A program made the position numbers and the translations under genes. From positions 62,001-126,000 of the forward strand of contig JBGTIH010000180.1 in assembly GCA_041745765.1 (NCBI GenBank): DNA of 64,000 nt. Reading direction: 5' to 3'. Every line of letters starts with the position of its first letter. Position 1 is the first letter of the stretch. The notes below the pieces were generated by a model. That model ran no database searches. It was not told the origin of the DNA and saw nothing but the letters and a program-made list of their open reading frames with translations. Below are positions 34,976 to 43,405 of this stretch, one piece after another. Source of the DNA: JAHCHG01 sp041745765. Lineage in GTDB: Bacteria; Acidobacteriota; Blastocatellia; Pyrinomonadales; Pyrinomonadaceae.

Positions 34976-35887
34976 ATGAATTGTCGAGATTTTCAAAATG
35001 AATTTGAAGAACATGCCGCGTTGAGTAATCCGGCGATGCTTCATCTTGATTCCTGCAAAAGCTGCCAAAAACTTCGGTTTGAGCAAGCACAGCTTTGGGA
35101 AATGCTCGGCGGTTTGCCGCGTATTGAAACGCCTAAAGACTTTAATTTTCAGCTTAAAGCAAGAATCGCGCGCGCCAGACCGCAAGATTATCAAACCGGA
35201 TTTTTTCCGGCTTTGCGCTATATTTTGCCTCTGAGTTTTGCGGTTGTCTTGATTTCATTTGTTGCTTTGAGCGGGTTGTATTTTGTTGATCTAAATACGG
35301 CTTCGCCTGTTGCAGTCAGCGAAACGCCGAATCTGCCATTAAAAACCGATCTTCCCGTAAATTCTTTTGTCGAAGCGGAATCGGTTGTCGGCGAAAACAA
35401 TCCGCCGATTGAAGAAAATGTCAGTAACCGTTTGGAGAGAAAACCGGAAATTGCCCGAACGGATCGGGGCGGAAGCCGAGATTTGGGGCAATCGCCGCCG
35501 AGAGTTATTTCCCCGCCGGTTACATCGGTTGAAGAAGAAAACGGCGGCGGATCAAGCGATAGCGCGCTGACGCAGCCGAAGGTTATAAATCCGCAGGGAT
35601 TCGATCCGACTCAAAAAATAGAAACCATCTTAAATCCGAATGTGACGACGACCGATATAAATAATTTACTTGAGATAGCTGGAGTCAAACTGGATTCGCT
35701 CAAAGTCGTTTCGGTTGAGAAAAATAGTGTGGCAGATCGCTCAGGAATAAAGATCGGCGATGCGGTCGAGTCTATTAACGGTAACAAAATCAACAGCAAC
35801 ATAATCAGCGGCGAGCGTATCGAAGTCCGAACTCTGACTGTTTTACGCGGCGGCGAAAGAGTGGAAATTGTTTTGCAAAATAAATAA
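34976..35887 (+). CDS. Anti-sigma factor with zinc-finger domain, membrane helix and PDZ domain
   Basis: A 303-residue single-pass membrane protein. The cytoplasmic N-terminus has the anti-sigma zinc motif H23-x3-C27-x2-C30 (MLHLDSCKSCQKL). A helix at about 75-100 (YILPLSFAVVLISFVALSGLYF) crosses the membrane. A disordered Pro/Ser-rich periplasmic linker leads to a C-terminal PDZ domain at about 215-303 (GVKLDSLKVVSVEKNSVADRSGIKIGDAVESINGNKI). Starting at 34976 keeps the zinc finger next to the N-terminus as in the ZAS family; a GTG at 34901 is an alternative. Together with the upstream sigma factor it forms a likely signalling pair in which the PDZ domain senses peptides or a protease. Confidence 0.88.
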   Translation: MNCRDFQNEFEEHAALSNPAMLHLDSCKSCQKLRFEQAQLWEMLGGLPRIETPKDFNFQLKARIARARPQDYQTGFFPALRYILPLSFAVVLISFVALSGLYFVDLNTASPVAVSETPNLPLKTDLPVNSFVEAESVVGENNPPIEENVSNRLERKPEIARTDRGGSRDLGQSPPRVISPPVTSVEEENGGGSSDSALTQPKVINPQGFDPTQKIETILNPNVTTTDINNLLEIAGVKLDSLKVVSVEKNSVADRSGIKIGDAVESINGNKINSNIISGERIEVRTLTVLRGGERVEIVLQNK

Positions 35888-36024
35888 GCACCAATTGATA
35901 AATGATAATTGATAATGTCAGAAAGTCTTCTTAAATTCTGATGCTACTCGCGCTTTTTAAGATTTTCAAAATACCTCAAAACTTTTTCTTACCTGCTTAG
36001 ATTTAACGAAGTCTTAACAAGATA

Positions 36025-36086
36025 GAAACGCGACAAAAAAGATGTGTTTTTCAATTTTTTTCCGCATCTTTCCTCTGTCGCGTTTC
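36025..36086. terminator. Bidirectional terminator / inverted repeat
   Basis: The outer arms GAAACGCGAC and GTCGCGTTTC and inner arms AAAGATG / CATCTTT surround T-rich DNA. It lies between the convergent anti-sigma and LOG genes. Confidence 0.8.
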
Positions 36087-36100
36087 TTTTATTTTAAATC

Positions 36101-36859
36101 TCAACCCTCGCCTAAAATCTTTGATTTCTGCGGGTTTTCTTTTTTCAATTTATACTTTTCGATTGAGTGAATCTGAATATGTTCCATTGCCGCCTCAATT
36201 GAATCAGTAATCAGTAAAAGGTCTAAATCCGTTACATCAATGCTTTTGGCTGCCGCCATATCGTGCATTTGATTGATTAAATTTTGCCAGTATTCCGTGC
36301 CGAAAAGAACTACCGGAAAATCTTTTATTTTTCCGGTTTGAATCAGAGTCAAAGCTTCAAATAATTCATCTAAAGTTCCGAAACCGCCCGGAACAACGAC
36401 GAAAGCGTAAGAATATTTAACCAGCGCGACCTTGCGAACGAAAAAATATCTGACGAACAAATTTTTGTCCAAATACGGATTCGCGTCCTGTTCAAAAGGC
36501 AACTGGATACTACAAGCAACAGAATGTCCGCCGGCTTCGCGTGCGCCGCGATTTGCCGCTTCCATCAAACCCGGACCGCCGCCCGTCATCACCGTAAATC
36601 CTATATTTGCAAGACTTGCACCAATTTTTCGGGTAGTTTCATAATGCTCGTGTCCTTCATTAAAACGCGCCGAACCGAACACTGTCACACACGGTCCGAC
36701 AAAATGCAGAACGCGGAAAACCCTGATAAATTCCCATGAGATTCGTGCAATATTCCGTAATTCAGCCAGCCGCGAACGAGGACCTTCGAGAAAAAGTCGC
36801 TCATTTTCCTGTGATGATTCGGGCGTTTCAGTATTTTGTTTTTTTAATGTATCAGCCAT
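36101..36859 (-). CDS. LOG-family protein (TIGR00730-type Rossmann fold)
   Basis: A 252-residue LOG family protein. The nucleotide-binding blocks are VFGSARF (about 61-67), TGGGPGLMEAANRGA (about 91-105) and PGGFGTLDELFEALT (about 156-170), the last being the PGGxGT signature. Family members release free cytokinin bases from riboside monophosphates in plants and fungi; in bacteria many act as 5'-nucleotide ribohydrolases of uncertain role. The long form with a helical N-terminus is common in bacteria. It begins 6 bp after the stop of the LolA-like gene upstream and is probably translated from the same mRNA. Confidence 0.92.
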   Translation of the reverse strand: MADTLKKQNTETPESSQENERLFLEGPRSRLAELRNIARISWEFIRVFRVLHFVGPCVTVFGSARFNEGHEHYETTRKIGASLANIGFTVMTGGGPGLMEAANRGAREAGGHSVACSIQLPFEQDANPYLDKNLFVRYFFVRKVALVKYSYAFVVVPGGFGTLDELFEALTLIQTGKIKDFPVVLFGTEYWQNLINQMHDMAAAKSIDVTDLDLLLITDSIEAAMEHIQIHSIEKYKLKKENPQKSKILGEG

Positions 36860-36865
36860 AATTTT

Positions 36866-38392
36866 TCACGGTTTCTGCACGTCGCCGATTTTTGAGTCTT
36901 GAACTTCGGTGTTGAATTTATTGTAATCGTAAGATTTTATCAATTGATTGACGCTTACGCCTTTAAATAACAAGACCCGCACGGAAAGATTTATATCGGC
37001 AACCGTCGGCAGCCAGATTTCGTCATTGATGCGGTCTTGTTCGAGCATAAAAGACGCGCCCTTGCGAAGTTTGGCAAGAAGTCCGCCGCCGACTTTGAAA
37101 CTGTCGAAAAGCTCGGCTTCGAGCCGTGCAACTTGTTTGTCTTTTTCATCAATCCACATCACACCGCCGGTTTTACCGAAAAATTTCAGAAAACTTTTCG
37201 CATTATTGTAATCGAAATTCGGATTTGGTTCGAAGTCGAAAACTATTACGTCGCGTCCTTTCAAACGCTCGCGGCGCGGATTTATCAGGTTTGAAGCCCG
37301 CAAAACTTCGGCAATTGAAATGCGACGGCTGTTTTCGTCCGGTGCGCCTGTCTGATTTTGCTCTTTGGCTTCTTCTCTGGCGATTTTTTTCTCGATGTCT
37401 TGGATACGGTTTTGCACCTCGCGGTCTTCTCTTTCCTGTTCGCGCGGTGAAAGCGGTCTGCCGTTTTTTTCGATCAAACGTCTGATTCGATTACCTTTAT
37501 AAAATGTCAAAAGATAAGTTTCGGCTTCAGTTTCGCGCAAAATTCCGTCTTTGCCGAGTTCGCGTTTAACGGTTTTTTGCTTAAACGAATAATTTTCCAA
37601 CAGTTCTTCAACTCTGTCTTCATTTGCCTGCAATTCGGCAAGAAGTTTCGGAATATCGGGCAGAGGTTCGCCGGAAATTCGCGGAAAATCAAATTTTTCT
37701 TCCGCTAATTTTCTGTTATGAATAATCTGGTCAAGCTGGATTTTATAGATTTCGTCATCAATCACAGCATCAATCAAAAACGGTTCTTTGACACCGTTCA
37801 CCGGACGATAATCGCTGTAATCAAAAGATTTAACTGAATCTGCAAAGGGGATTTCCTCGCGCATCAAAAGTGCGGTTTTGGCATCGAAAAATAATTTTAT
37901 CGGAACGCCTTGCGCGTTTGTAAAAATCACGATATTGGCAAGTTTTCCGTTGAGATTTATTTGCCCGCCGCTCGTAACGCGCGCTTTTTGTTTTTTGTAA
38001 TTGAGCCAGCGAAGGTTTTTGAATTCTGCTTCGGCTTGAAAACTACGGCTTGCATCGCCGACCAACGTTCGCAAACCTTCACGCGAATCGCGCATCCAGC
38101 CCGATTTTCCGTTTGCGCCGGCTTCGATTTCAAAACCATTTAAATCGTAAAGCGAATGATAATTGTTAGGCGCGCTTCCCTGCGCGTGAAATTCGCCTTC
38201 CGAACCGTCTTTAATCCGAGTAATCGAACCGCTTTTTTGCCACGAATTAACCGACTTCAAAGCCTTTGCACCGCCGAGAGCTTTTTCTGCATTTTTTAGA
38301 ATATTGCCTGGCGATTGCGCTGAAATATTTCCTGAAAATACAATGAACAAACCGAAAATGACAAAAAGATACAATTTATTTTTCATAAACAT
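36866..38392 (-). CDS. Exported LolA-like outer-membrane lipoprotein-sorting family protein
   Basis: A 508-residue protein with a signal peptide (1-26, GNISAQ). The first half (about 30-235) is a LolA/LppX-like half-barrel: WQKSGSITRIKDGSEGEFHAQ..., YDLNGFEIEAGANGKSGWMRD, VIFTNAQGVPIKLFFDAKTALLMREE and the hallmark DYRPVNGVKEPFLIDAVID. A charged helical segment (about 255-350) joins a second strand-rich domain, GRDVIVFDFEPNPNFDYNNAKSFLKFFGKTGGVMWIDEKDKQVARLEAELFD, which is an LppX/LprG-like repeat. The start may be 38392 or 38386. It probably carries lipids or hydrophobic ligands in the periplasm. Closely linked to a LOG gene and two further small secreted proteins. Confidence 0.85.
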   Translation of the reverse strand: MFMKNKLYLFVIFGLFIVFSGNISAQSPGNILKNAEKALGGAKALKSVNSWQKSGSITRIKDGSEGEFHAQGSAPNNYHSLYDLNGFEIEAGANGKSGWMRDSREGLRTLVGDASRSFQAEAEFKNLRWLNYKKQKARVTSGGQINLNGKLANIVIFTNAQGVPIKLFFDAKTALLMREEIPFADSVKSFDYSDYRPVNGVKEPFLIDAVIDDEIYKIQLDQIIHNRKLAEEKFDFPRISGEPLPDIPKLLAELQANEDRVEELLENYSFKQKTVKRELGKDGILRETEAETYLLTFYKGNRIRRLIEKNGRPLSPREQEREDREVQNRIQDIEKKIAREEAKEQNQTGAPDENSRRISIAEVLRASNLINPRRERLKGRDVIVFDFEPNPNFDYNNAKSFLKFFGKTGGVMWIDEKDKQVARLEAELFDSFKVGGGLLAKLRKGASFMLEQDRINDEIWLPTVADINLSVRVLLFKGVSVNQLIKSYDYNKFNTEVQDSKIGDVQKP

Positions 38393-38477
38393 TATGCGTA
38401 AAAGACAAAAATTACGTTTTTTAAATGATGATAAATATATTGTATCGGTTGCGGCTCAAATATGAAAAAACGGTATT

Positions 38478-38933
38478 TCAGAAAAGTACGTCTTTAATCG
38501 CCGATTCAAAAACCAAAACCTTGCGCTGTGCTTTTTTGACTTCGGGATGATCTTCTTTGTATTGGTTTTGCAAATTCCAAAGCACGGTTTGAAGTTCTAT
38601 TTTTCTAATAATCAATTTTCCTAAAGCCGGCGTTAATTTTTGGCTTTCCGCATTTTTGACGGCAAAGAGGCGTTCCATTTCGGTTTTTATCAAGCCAAGT
38701 TGAAACTGAATTTCTTTGACTTTTGGAAATTCCAAAGTGTAAGCAACCAGTAAATCTTCCAAATCGGCTTCGAGTTCGGTTCTTCTTAAAAGAACTTCAG
38801 CGTAGGCGGGCGATGATCTGACTGTCGCTGATGCCTGTTTTGCAAGGTTGTTTTTGGCAGCGGAATCTGCCGCTTTTTGGGCATTACAAAAGGTTGCCGC
38901 ACAAATTATTAAAAGAAAAACACGAATAATCAT
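38478..38933 (-). CDS. Exported coiled-coil protein with internal duplication
   Basis: A 151-residue protein with a signal peptide (1-18, CNAQ) and an all-helical mature part. Two similar units are visible: EVLLRRTELEADLEDLLVAY-TLEFPKVKEIQFQLGLIKTEME (about 46-88) and KLIIRKIELQTVLWNLQNQY-KEDHPEVKKAQRKVLVFESAI (about 106-147). Each contains the Y..EFPKV / Y..DHPEVK motif found in the coiled coil of Wzz/GumC-type polysaccharide co-polymerases. It has no membrane helix besides the signal. Its function is unknown. It is 6 bp from the upstream LolA-like gene (38940), so the two are co-translated. Confidence 0.82.
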   Translation of the reverse strand: MIIRVFLLIICAATFCNAQKAADSAAKNNLAKQASATVRSSPAYAEVLLRRTELEADLEDLLVAYTLEFPKVKEIQFQLGLIKTEMERLFAVKNAESQKLTPALGKLIIRKIELQTVLWNLQNQYKEDHPEVKKAQRKVLVFESAIKDVLF

Positions 38934-38939
38934 AAAATT

Positions 38940-39788
38940 TTATTTTTCGTCAAAACTGAAAAAACCTTCTTCGAGAGTTTGATTATAGAGATATTCTGAA
39001 ATTGTGAATCCCCAATTATATTCAAAAACTCCGCTGTTGCTGTCGGTCATATAATGCAATTTGTAAGAATACGGCAATGTCAGATCGTCCGCTTTTTTGA
39101 AATCTCCGAAATCTTCGGTCAATTCGATTTTTACTCCGGTCTGCTCGCCTAAAGTTCCAAAAGTCGCGTCTTTGGCGGGAACTGTGCGCCGATATTCGGT
39201 TCGCAAGTGGCGGAAATTTTCGGCATCAAAGAATAATTTAATCGTAAAATCGGGCGAACTGCCGCCCGGAAAATAATCTAAAGCAAAAGCTTTGCAACCG
39301 TTGACTTTTTTTGTTCCGCCCATTTTAAATCTATCCGCTTTGATTTGCGGATTCAACAAACTCCAATTAGTTGAAACACTTCCGGCAAATAAACCGTCGC
39401 TCAAAATTCGATTATGATCGGCGATAAAAGCTCCGAGCGGCGACCTTGCTCCGGCGGTAACAAATGGAAGGCTTGCCTTATTTGCGAAAAAACCAATTTT
39501 TTCAAAAGGATATTCCTGCGAATTAAAGCTGGCGACAAAAAATAAATTATTGGCTTCGGAAACCAAAATTGCTTTGCCGTTAGTTGTGCGGCTCGGAAGT
39601 TTCGATTCAAACCGGCTTGTTCCCATTGCAAACCGGTTCTTGACGGCATCGCGTTTTTCCCGCGTTCCGATTGAATCCAGATGCCTAATAATCAATTCTT
39701 CAACCGTTAGTTTTTGGGCAGTAACCGTTTCTGGAAATAAAAAAAGCGAAAGCGCCAAAACAAAAAGTATTAAAGCTGAATTTTTCAT
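38940..39788 (-). CDS. Exported LolA-like protein
   Basis: A 282-residue periplasmic protein with a signal peptide (1-24, TVTAQ). The mature protein follows the LolA/LppX-type pattern: LDSIGTREKRDAVKNRFAMGTSRF, FFVASFNSQEYPFEKIGF, KKVNGCKAFALDYFPGGSSPDFTIKLFFDAENFRHLRTEYRR, then DFGDFKKADDLTLPYSYKLHY, which resembles the family 'Y+.VDGV.LP' tail. It is probably a hydrophobic-ligand carrier. It sits 24 bp after dusB and 6 bp before the coiled-coil gene, in a long co-directional run. Confidence 0.82.
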   Translation of the reverse strand: MKNSALILFVLALSLFLFPETVTAQKLTVEELIIRHLDSIGTREKRDAVKNRFAMGTSRFESKLPSRTTNGKAILVSEANNLFFVASFNSQEYPFEKIGFFANKASLPFVTAGARSPLGAFIADHNRILSDGLFAGSVSTNWSLLNPQIKADRFKMGGTKKVNGCKAFALDYFPGGSSPDFTIKLFFDAENFRHLRTEYRRTVPAKDATFGTLGEQTGVKIELTEDFGDFKKADDLTLPYSYKLHYMTDSNSGVFEYNWGFTISEYLYNQTLEEGFFSFDEK

Positions 39789-39812
39789 AAGAAATTCTCT
39801 AAATCCCTCATT

Positions 39813-40901
39813 TTAATTGGAAGAAGCCGCACCGGCAATTGTTTCATCGGAAAAAGAATCACACGAAATTATTTCCAAATCTTTATCTTTTTCGGCTTCG
39901 ACCGTGCCGTCACCAAAAGTATTTCGCTCGGTCAAAGTCTTAAAATAAATGCCGATATTATCCAGAATTTCCTGCGCCGAATGCGAATGATAAAGCGTTT
40001 GGCGAAAAAGCGCGCCGCCGACCAAGCCTTTAGTAAATTGTCCGGCAAGCTGTTTCATTTTTCCGAGCGCGGGAAGTTCGGGCATATCTTCGCGCAGAAG
40101 TTCGAAAAATTCAAGCAAAACTTCTTGTTTTTCTTCAAACGACGGCTGATGCGGAGCGCGCCCTTGCATTACGTCTTGAATTTGGCGGAAAATCCAAGGA
40201 TTCTGCATCGCGCCGCGACCGATCAGAATTCCGTCAACTCCGGTTTCCTTAAATTTTTCGAGCGCAAATTCGACGCTCGTTACGTCGCCGTTGCCCGAAA
40301 CCGGAATCGAAACCGCTTCTTTGACCTGACGGATCAAATCCCAATTTGCCAGACCTTTATAACCCTGTTCGCGTGTGCGCCCGTGAACCTGTATATGCTC
40401 AACGCCGCATTGTTCCGCCATTTTCGCCACTTCGACGACATTGATCGTCGCATCCGTATAACCCGTTCGGAGTTTCAAAGTCAGCGGAATCAAGATCGCT
40501 TTTTTGATTTCCGTCAAAATTAATTCAAGATTCGGCAAATCTTTCAAAAGCCCCGAACCGCCGCCTTTTTTGACAACCTTCGGCGCGGGACAACCGCAAT
40601 TTACGTCCAAAATATCCGCGCCGACTTCTTCAGCCATCTCCGCGCCCAGAACCATCCGTTTAACTTCGCCGCCGAAAATCTGAATAGCAAACGGGCGTTC
40701 CGTTTCATCAAAACGCATCTGCCTTTTCGCCTTCGGATTATGCCGCGTCAAGCCTTCAACCGAGATAAATTCGGAAACCGACATGCCGACACCGCCGCGT
40801 TTTTTAATTAAACGCCGAAAACTAAAATCCGTTACGCCCGCCATCGGCGACAGCACAAGCGGCGGATTTATTTCTATATTTCTGATCTTGAAAGGTTTCA
40901 T
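39813..40901 (-). CDS. dusB: tRNA-dihydrouridine synthase B
   Basis: A 362-residue flavin enzyme that reduces uridine in the D-loop of tRNA. Motifs are LSPMAGVTDFSFRRL (18-32), AIQIFGGE, DVNCGCPAPKVVKKGGGSGLL with the catalytic cysteine, LRTGYTDA, VHGRTREQGYKG, SGNGDV and GILIGRGAMQNPWIF. The motif reads N-C-G-C-P where many DusB have N-M-G-C-P. The ATG overlaps the upstream stop codon by one base (TAATG), which indicates translational coupling to the preceding secreted protein gene. The tail beyond residue 335 is Asp/Glu-rich and variable. Confidence 0.94.
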   Translation of the reverse strand: MKPFKIRNIEINPPLVLSPMAGVTDFSFRRLIKKRGGVGMSVSEFISVEGLTRHNPKAKRQMRFDETERPFAIQIFGGEVKRMVLGAEMAEEVGADILDVNCGCPAPKVVKKGGGSGLLKDLPNLELILTEIKKAILIPLTLKLRTGYTDATINVVEVAKMAEQCGVEHIQVHGRTREQGYKGLANWDLIRQVKEAVSIPVSGNGDVTSVEFALEKFKETGVDGILIGRGAMQNPWIFRQIQDVMQGRAPHQPSFEEKQEVLLEFFELLREDMPELPALGKMKQLAGQFTKGLVGGALFRQTLYHSHSAQEILDNIGIYFKTLTERNTFGDGTVEAEKDKDLEIISCDSFSDETIAGAASSN

Positions 40902-42400
40902 TATTTTCTAAACATCCGATTATATACAAAAGACAGTGTTGATAAAAATATATTTGGTTCATCAGATGGTTCAAATTGAGGAATGTTTTCGTCAAAAATT
41001 AAATTTATATCGGTTGTTGTTGAATTAAGAATAAAAACTTCCGATTCAGCCTGAGCCACGCTTTTATTTGAACTTTCATTAATCGGTTCCCAAACGATTG
41101 CGCGGATAAAATACTCTCTGCCTTCAAATCCTTCTAAAACAAATTTGCCCGACTCGTCGATTTTTATATCTTTAAAATAATCAGTTGAATTAAATTCTTT
41201 ATCCATTAACTTAACATCAGCTTTGACGGCAGGCGACCCGTCCGACCAGGTGATTCTGCCTGTAATCCGGCGTTTTTTTAATTTCGGAGGAAGACGAAAA
41301 ATAATATCGGTATGCTTTGTTCCGTTAGTTATTTCGAAAATTTGCGCCTGAGATTGCTCGGTTGAAAACGGATAGAAGATTCTCGAATAGGGCATTTTAT
41401 CATCCGGCATTTTATAATAATTGACGCTTAAAAAGTAGCGTCCTAAAGAAATTCCCGAAAAGGAGAAATTTCCTTTTTCGTCGCTAAAAGCCCATTTGCC
41501 TCTAGCATTAAGATCGCGTTCGGTGTTTTCAGGAAATATTTCAATAGTTATATCTTTTGCAGGTTTTCCATCTTCATCTAAAATTTTGCCGCTTACTTTG
41601 CTGTCATTTTTAATAGTAAATGTTAATTCTTTGCATTGCCTGTCTTCGGCTTTAATGATTTCGGTATTTGGATTTGAATACAGTGAAACTTCGTATTTGT
41701 AATAATTCGGGATATTCGGTTTTACTTCATAAGTTCCAACTGGAACATTAGTTTCATATTTTCCTTCTTCATTTGTTATGGCAAAAAACACACTTTTCGG
41801 ATTTGTCGTAGATATGATTTTTACTTCCAATCCTTTCATCGGTTTGACTGATAGATTTTCTTCGGAATAATTATTTATTGATTCATAAACTGTTCCAAAA
41901 ATTTTGCTGCCTGAACCATCTTTAGGGGGATTTCGCAAAAAATCCAAATCTTTTCCGGCATTTTCAAGTAAGTTTGTCGGAGTGCAGATATTGGTCAAAA
42001 AACTACCATCTTTATTTTTGAAAGCATAAACAAGATAAGTCTTATCAGCTTGAAAATTGAAATCACAAGTTGAATTTATACTCTCAAGAGTAAAGCGGGA
42101 ATCTTTTTTAGTTCCGGTAAAGGCTTCTTCAATTTCAAAGATAATTTTTCCGAAAGCGTAAGTGATTTGTTTAGGCGGCAATGAAAAATTAGTGTTAGCC
42201 GATCTATTGTATCCGCTCCGATCTTCATCGGTTCTTTGATTGCTTGAATCGACTATTTTCCCGACAAAAACCGCATTAGCCTTGTAATACATTTCGCAGG
42301 AACTATTAGATAAACAGCTGCAAGCCGAAACTTTTTGAAAAATTCCCGAAAAGAACAGCAAAAAAAGCGAAAAGGTGAAAAGGAAAATTTTGTATTTCAT
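40901..42400 (-). CDS. Exported protein with TIMP/NTR-like domain and carboxypeptidase-regulatory repeats
   Basis: A 499-residue secreted protein. The ATG at 42400 gives a signal peptide (about 1-27) that ends just before CSC, so the mature N-terminus would be Cys-Ser-Cys as in TIMP/netrin-like inhibitors. The first domain (about 27-160) continues SSCEMYYKANAVFVGKIVDS... and closes with a later CDF and ICTP. Three Ig-like carboxypeptidase-regulatory domains follow (about 175-260, 268-370, 375-470), each with 'G-K-I-x-D-E-D-G-K-P' and 'G-x-Y-x-F-x-x-L' type strands. The apparent longer frame up to 42529 runs through a decayed vapC and is not part of this gene. It overlaps dusB by one base. Confidence 0.85.
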   Translation of the reverse strand: MKYKIFLFTFSLFLLFFSGIFQKVSACSCLSNSSCEMYYKANAVFVGKIVDSSNQRTDEDRSGYNRSANTNFSLPPKQITYAFGKIIFEIEEAFTGTKKDSRFTLESINSTCDFNFQADKTYLVYAFKNKDGSFLTNICTPTNLLENAGKDLDFLRNPPKDGSGSKIFGTVYESINNYSEENLSVKPMKGLEVKIISTTNPKSVFFAITNEEGKYETNVPVGTYEVKPNIPNYYKYEVSLYSNPNTEIIKAEDRQCKELTFTIKNDSKVSGKILDEDGKPAKDITIEIFPENTERDLNARGKWAFSDEKGNFSFSGISLGRYFLSVNYYKMPDDKMPYSRIFYPFSTEQSQAQIFEITNGTKHTDIIFRLPPKLKKRRITGRITWSDGSPAVKADVKLMDKEFNSTDYFKDIKIDESGKFVLEGFEGREYFIRAIVWEPINESSNKSVAQAESEVFILNSTTTDINLIFDENIPQFEPSDEPNIFLSTLSFVYNRMFRK

Positions 42401-42414
42401 AAAAATCTCACAAA

Positions 42415-42787
42415 TTACGGCTTCATAATTTTTAAGTGTTTGATGAAGCGAAAATCTTTGATGTTGTAGGTCAGCAAAGTTAAATCGCTTTCCAGACAAG
42501 TTGCCGCGATTATTTGCATCTCCAAACATTAAATTATGACTTTTTGAGTAAAGTCTGATAAGTTCGAGAGTCTTCTAGGAAATCGGCGCATCAAAATGAA
42601 TTAACTCGAATCTGGTCAGGTATTTCTCGATTTTGATAACTTCGGATTTATTTTTCGATCCTTGAATCAATTCCGCATAAACGGTTGTATCAAGAGCGCA
42701 TTCAAGATGTTCGATAAAAGATTTTAACTTTGCATAGCCTTTAAGAATCGCAATAAAAATGTTCGTATCTATCAAATACTCAATCAT
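42415..42787 (-). pseudogene. vapC: Broken VapC-type PIN-domain toxin
   Basis: The N-terminal part (42787 to 42575) encodes 70 residues starting MIEYLIDTNIFIAILKG, with the PIN acidic residue Asp7 and Glu in YAELIQGS, and stops at TAG (42575-42577). The same frame then continues KTLELIRLYSKSHNLMFGD, which is the usual central PIN segment. The last segment, MQIIAATCLESDLTLLTYN...DFRFIKHL, is in a different frame and ends at 42415. One nonsense codon and one frameshift therefore inactivate the gene. Family knowledge: VapC toxins are Mg2+-dependent RNases acting on tRNA or rRNA. The antitoxin upstream is intact and overlaps the start by 8 bp. Confidence 0.85.
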
Positions 42788-43010
42788 TTTTCAAATTTCT
42801 GTCATTGGACTTACGCCTAAGTTTTTCGGCAATTTCTTCCGCTGATTCTTTTCGGTCAGACCATAAACCCAAAATTTCATCATCATCAATCTTGTTTTCA
42901 TTTTTGACCAGACTTTCGAGTTTTGACAAAACTTCATCAGCCGAATCTTCCGAAACGATGCGATATTTTCGATTAACGCCTTGCGGAATTTCAATTGTAA
43001 TCACTCCCAT
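42780..43010 (-). CDS. Antitoxin of a vapBC-type module
   Basis: A 76-residue protein, MGVITIEIPQGVNRKYRIVSED..., whose N-terminal strand and following helix fit an AbrB/PHD-like antitoxin, with a charged C-terminus (EEIAEKLRRKSNDRNL) that would bind the toxin. Its last 8 bp overlap the vapC pseudogene start, the usual antitoxin-toxin organisation. Since the toxin is broken it is an orphan antitoxin. Possible roles are protection against related toxins elsewhere or simple decay in progress. Confidence 0.75.
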   Translation of the reverse strand: MGVITIEIPQGVNRKYRIVSEDSADEVLSKLESLVKNENKIDDDEILGLWSDRKESAEEIAEKLRRKSNDRNLKND

Positions 43011-43405
43011 AATTATAAAATTTTACCACAAATATTTAACAAAACGGCGAAAAGTAAGCAAATGAGCAAAAGTAACGAGGTGTTTTGAAAATAGCGTAAA
43101 ACAGATTGTTAGTCTGTTTTAACAGGCTAATAGAGCCGTGCTTTGTTTGGTAGTAAAGTTTTATCCGCCCGCTAACGCAGGAGGTTCTGACCTGTTGCGC
43201 AATTATTACTACTTATTACACGGCTCTAACAGCCTGAATCTAAATTTTAGTTTGTCCATTTTACCAAGTAAGTTTTATTATTTTCACATTGAGTTTGCAG
43301 ACTCTTTGCAGTAGTTCGGTATAATTGTAAGGCTTTCCTGTAAAAAATAAAATGAGAAAATCGCAAGTTGAGTCTTTTGTGAATTTGTGTTGAAATTTGT
43401 AACTT
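43011..43405. other. Intergenic region with inverted repeats
   Basis: About 395 bp without a gene. It contains a perfect 8-bp hairpin AAAACAGA-TTGTTAG-TCTGTTTT (43098-43120) and an imperfect 18-bp inverted pair, CAGGCTAATAGAGCCGTG (43123-43140) and CACGGCTCTAACAGCCTG (43219-43236), enclosing a CCCGCTAACGCAGGAGG word. The last 150 bp form the probable promoter region of the saccharopine dehydrogenase-like gene. Confidence 0.7.

Noticed and set aside
42401..42529. N-terminal extension of the TIMP-like secreted protein (MFGDANNRGN...)
   Set aside because: These codons are the readable remnant of the broken vapC in its original frame; the signal peptide starts at 42400.
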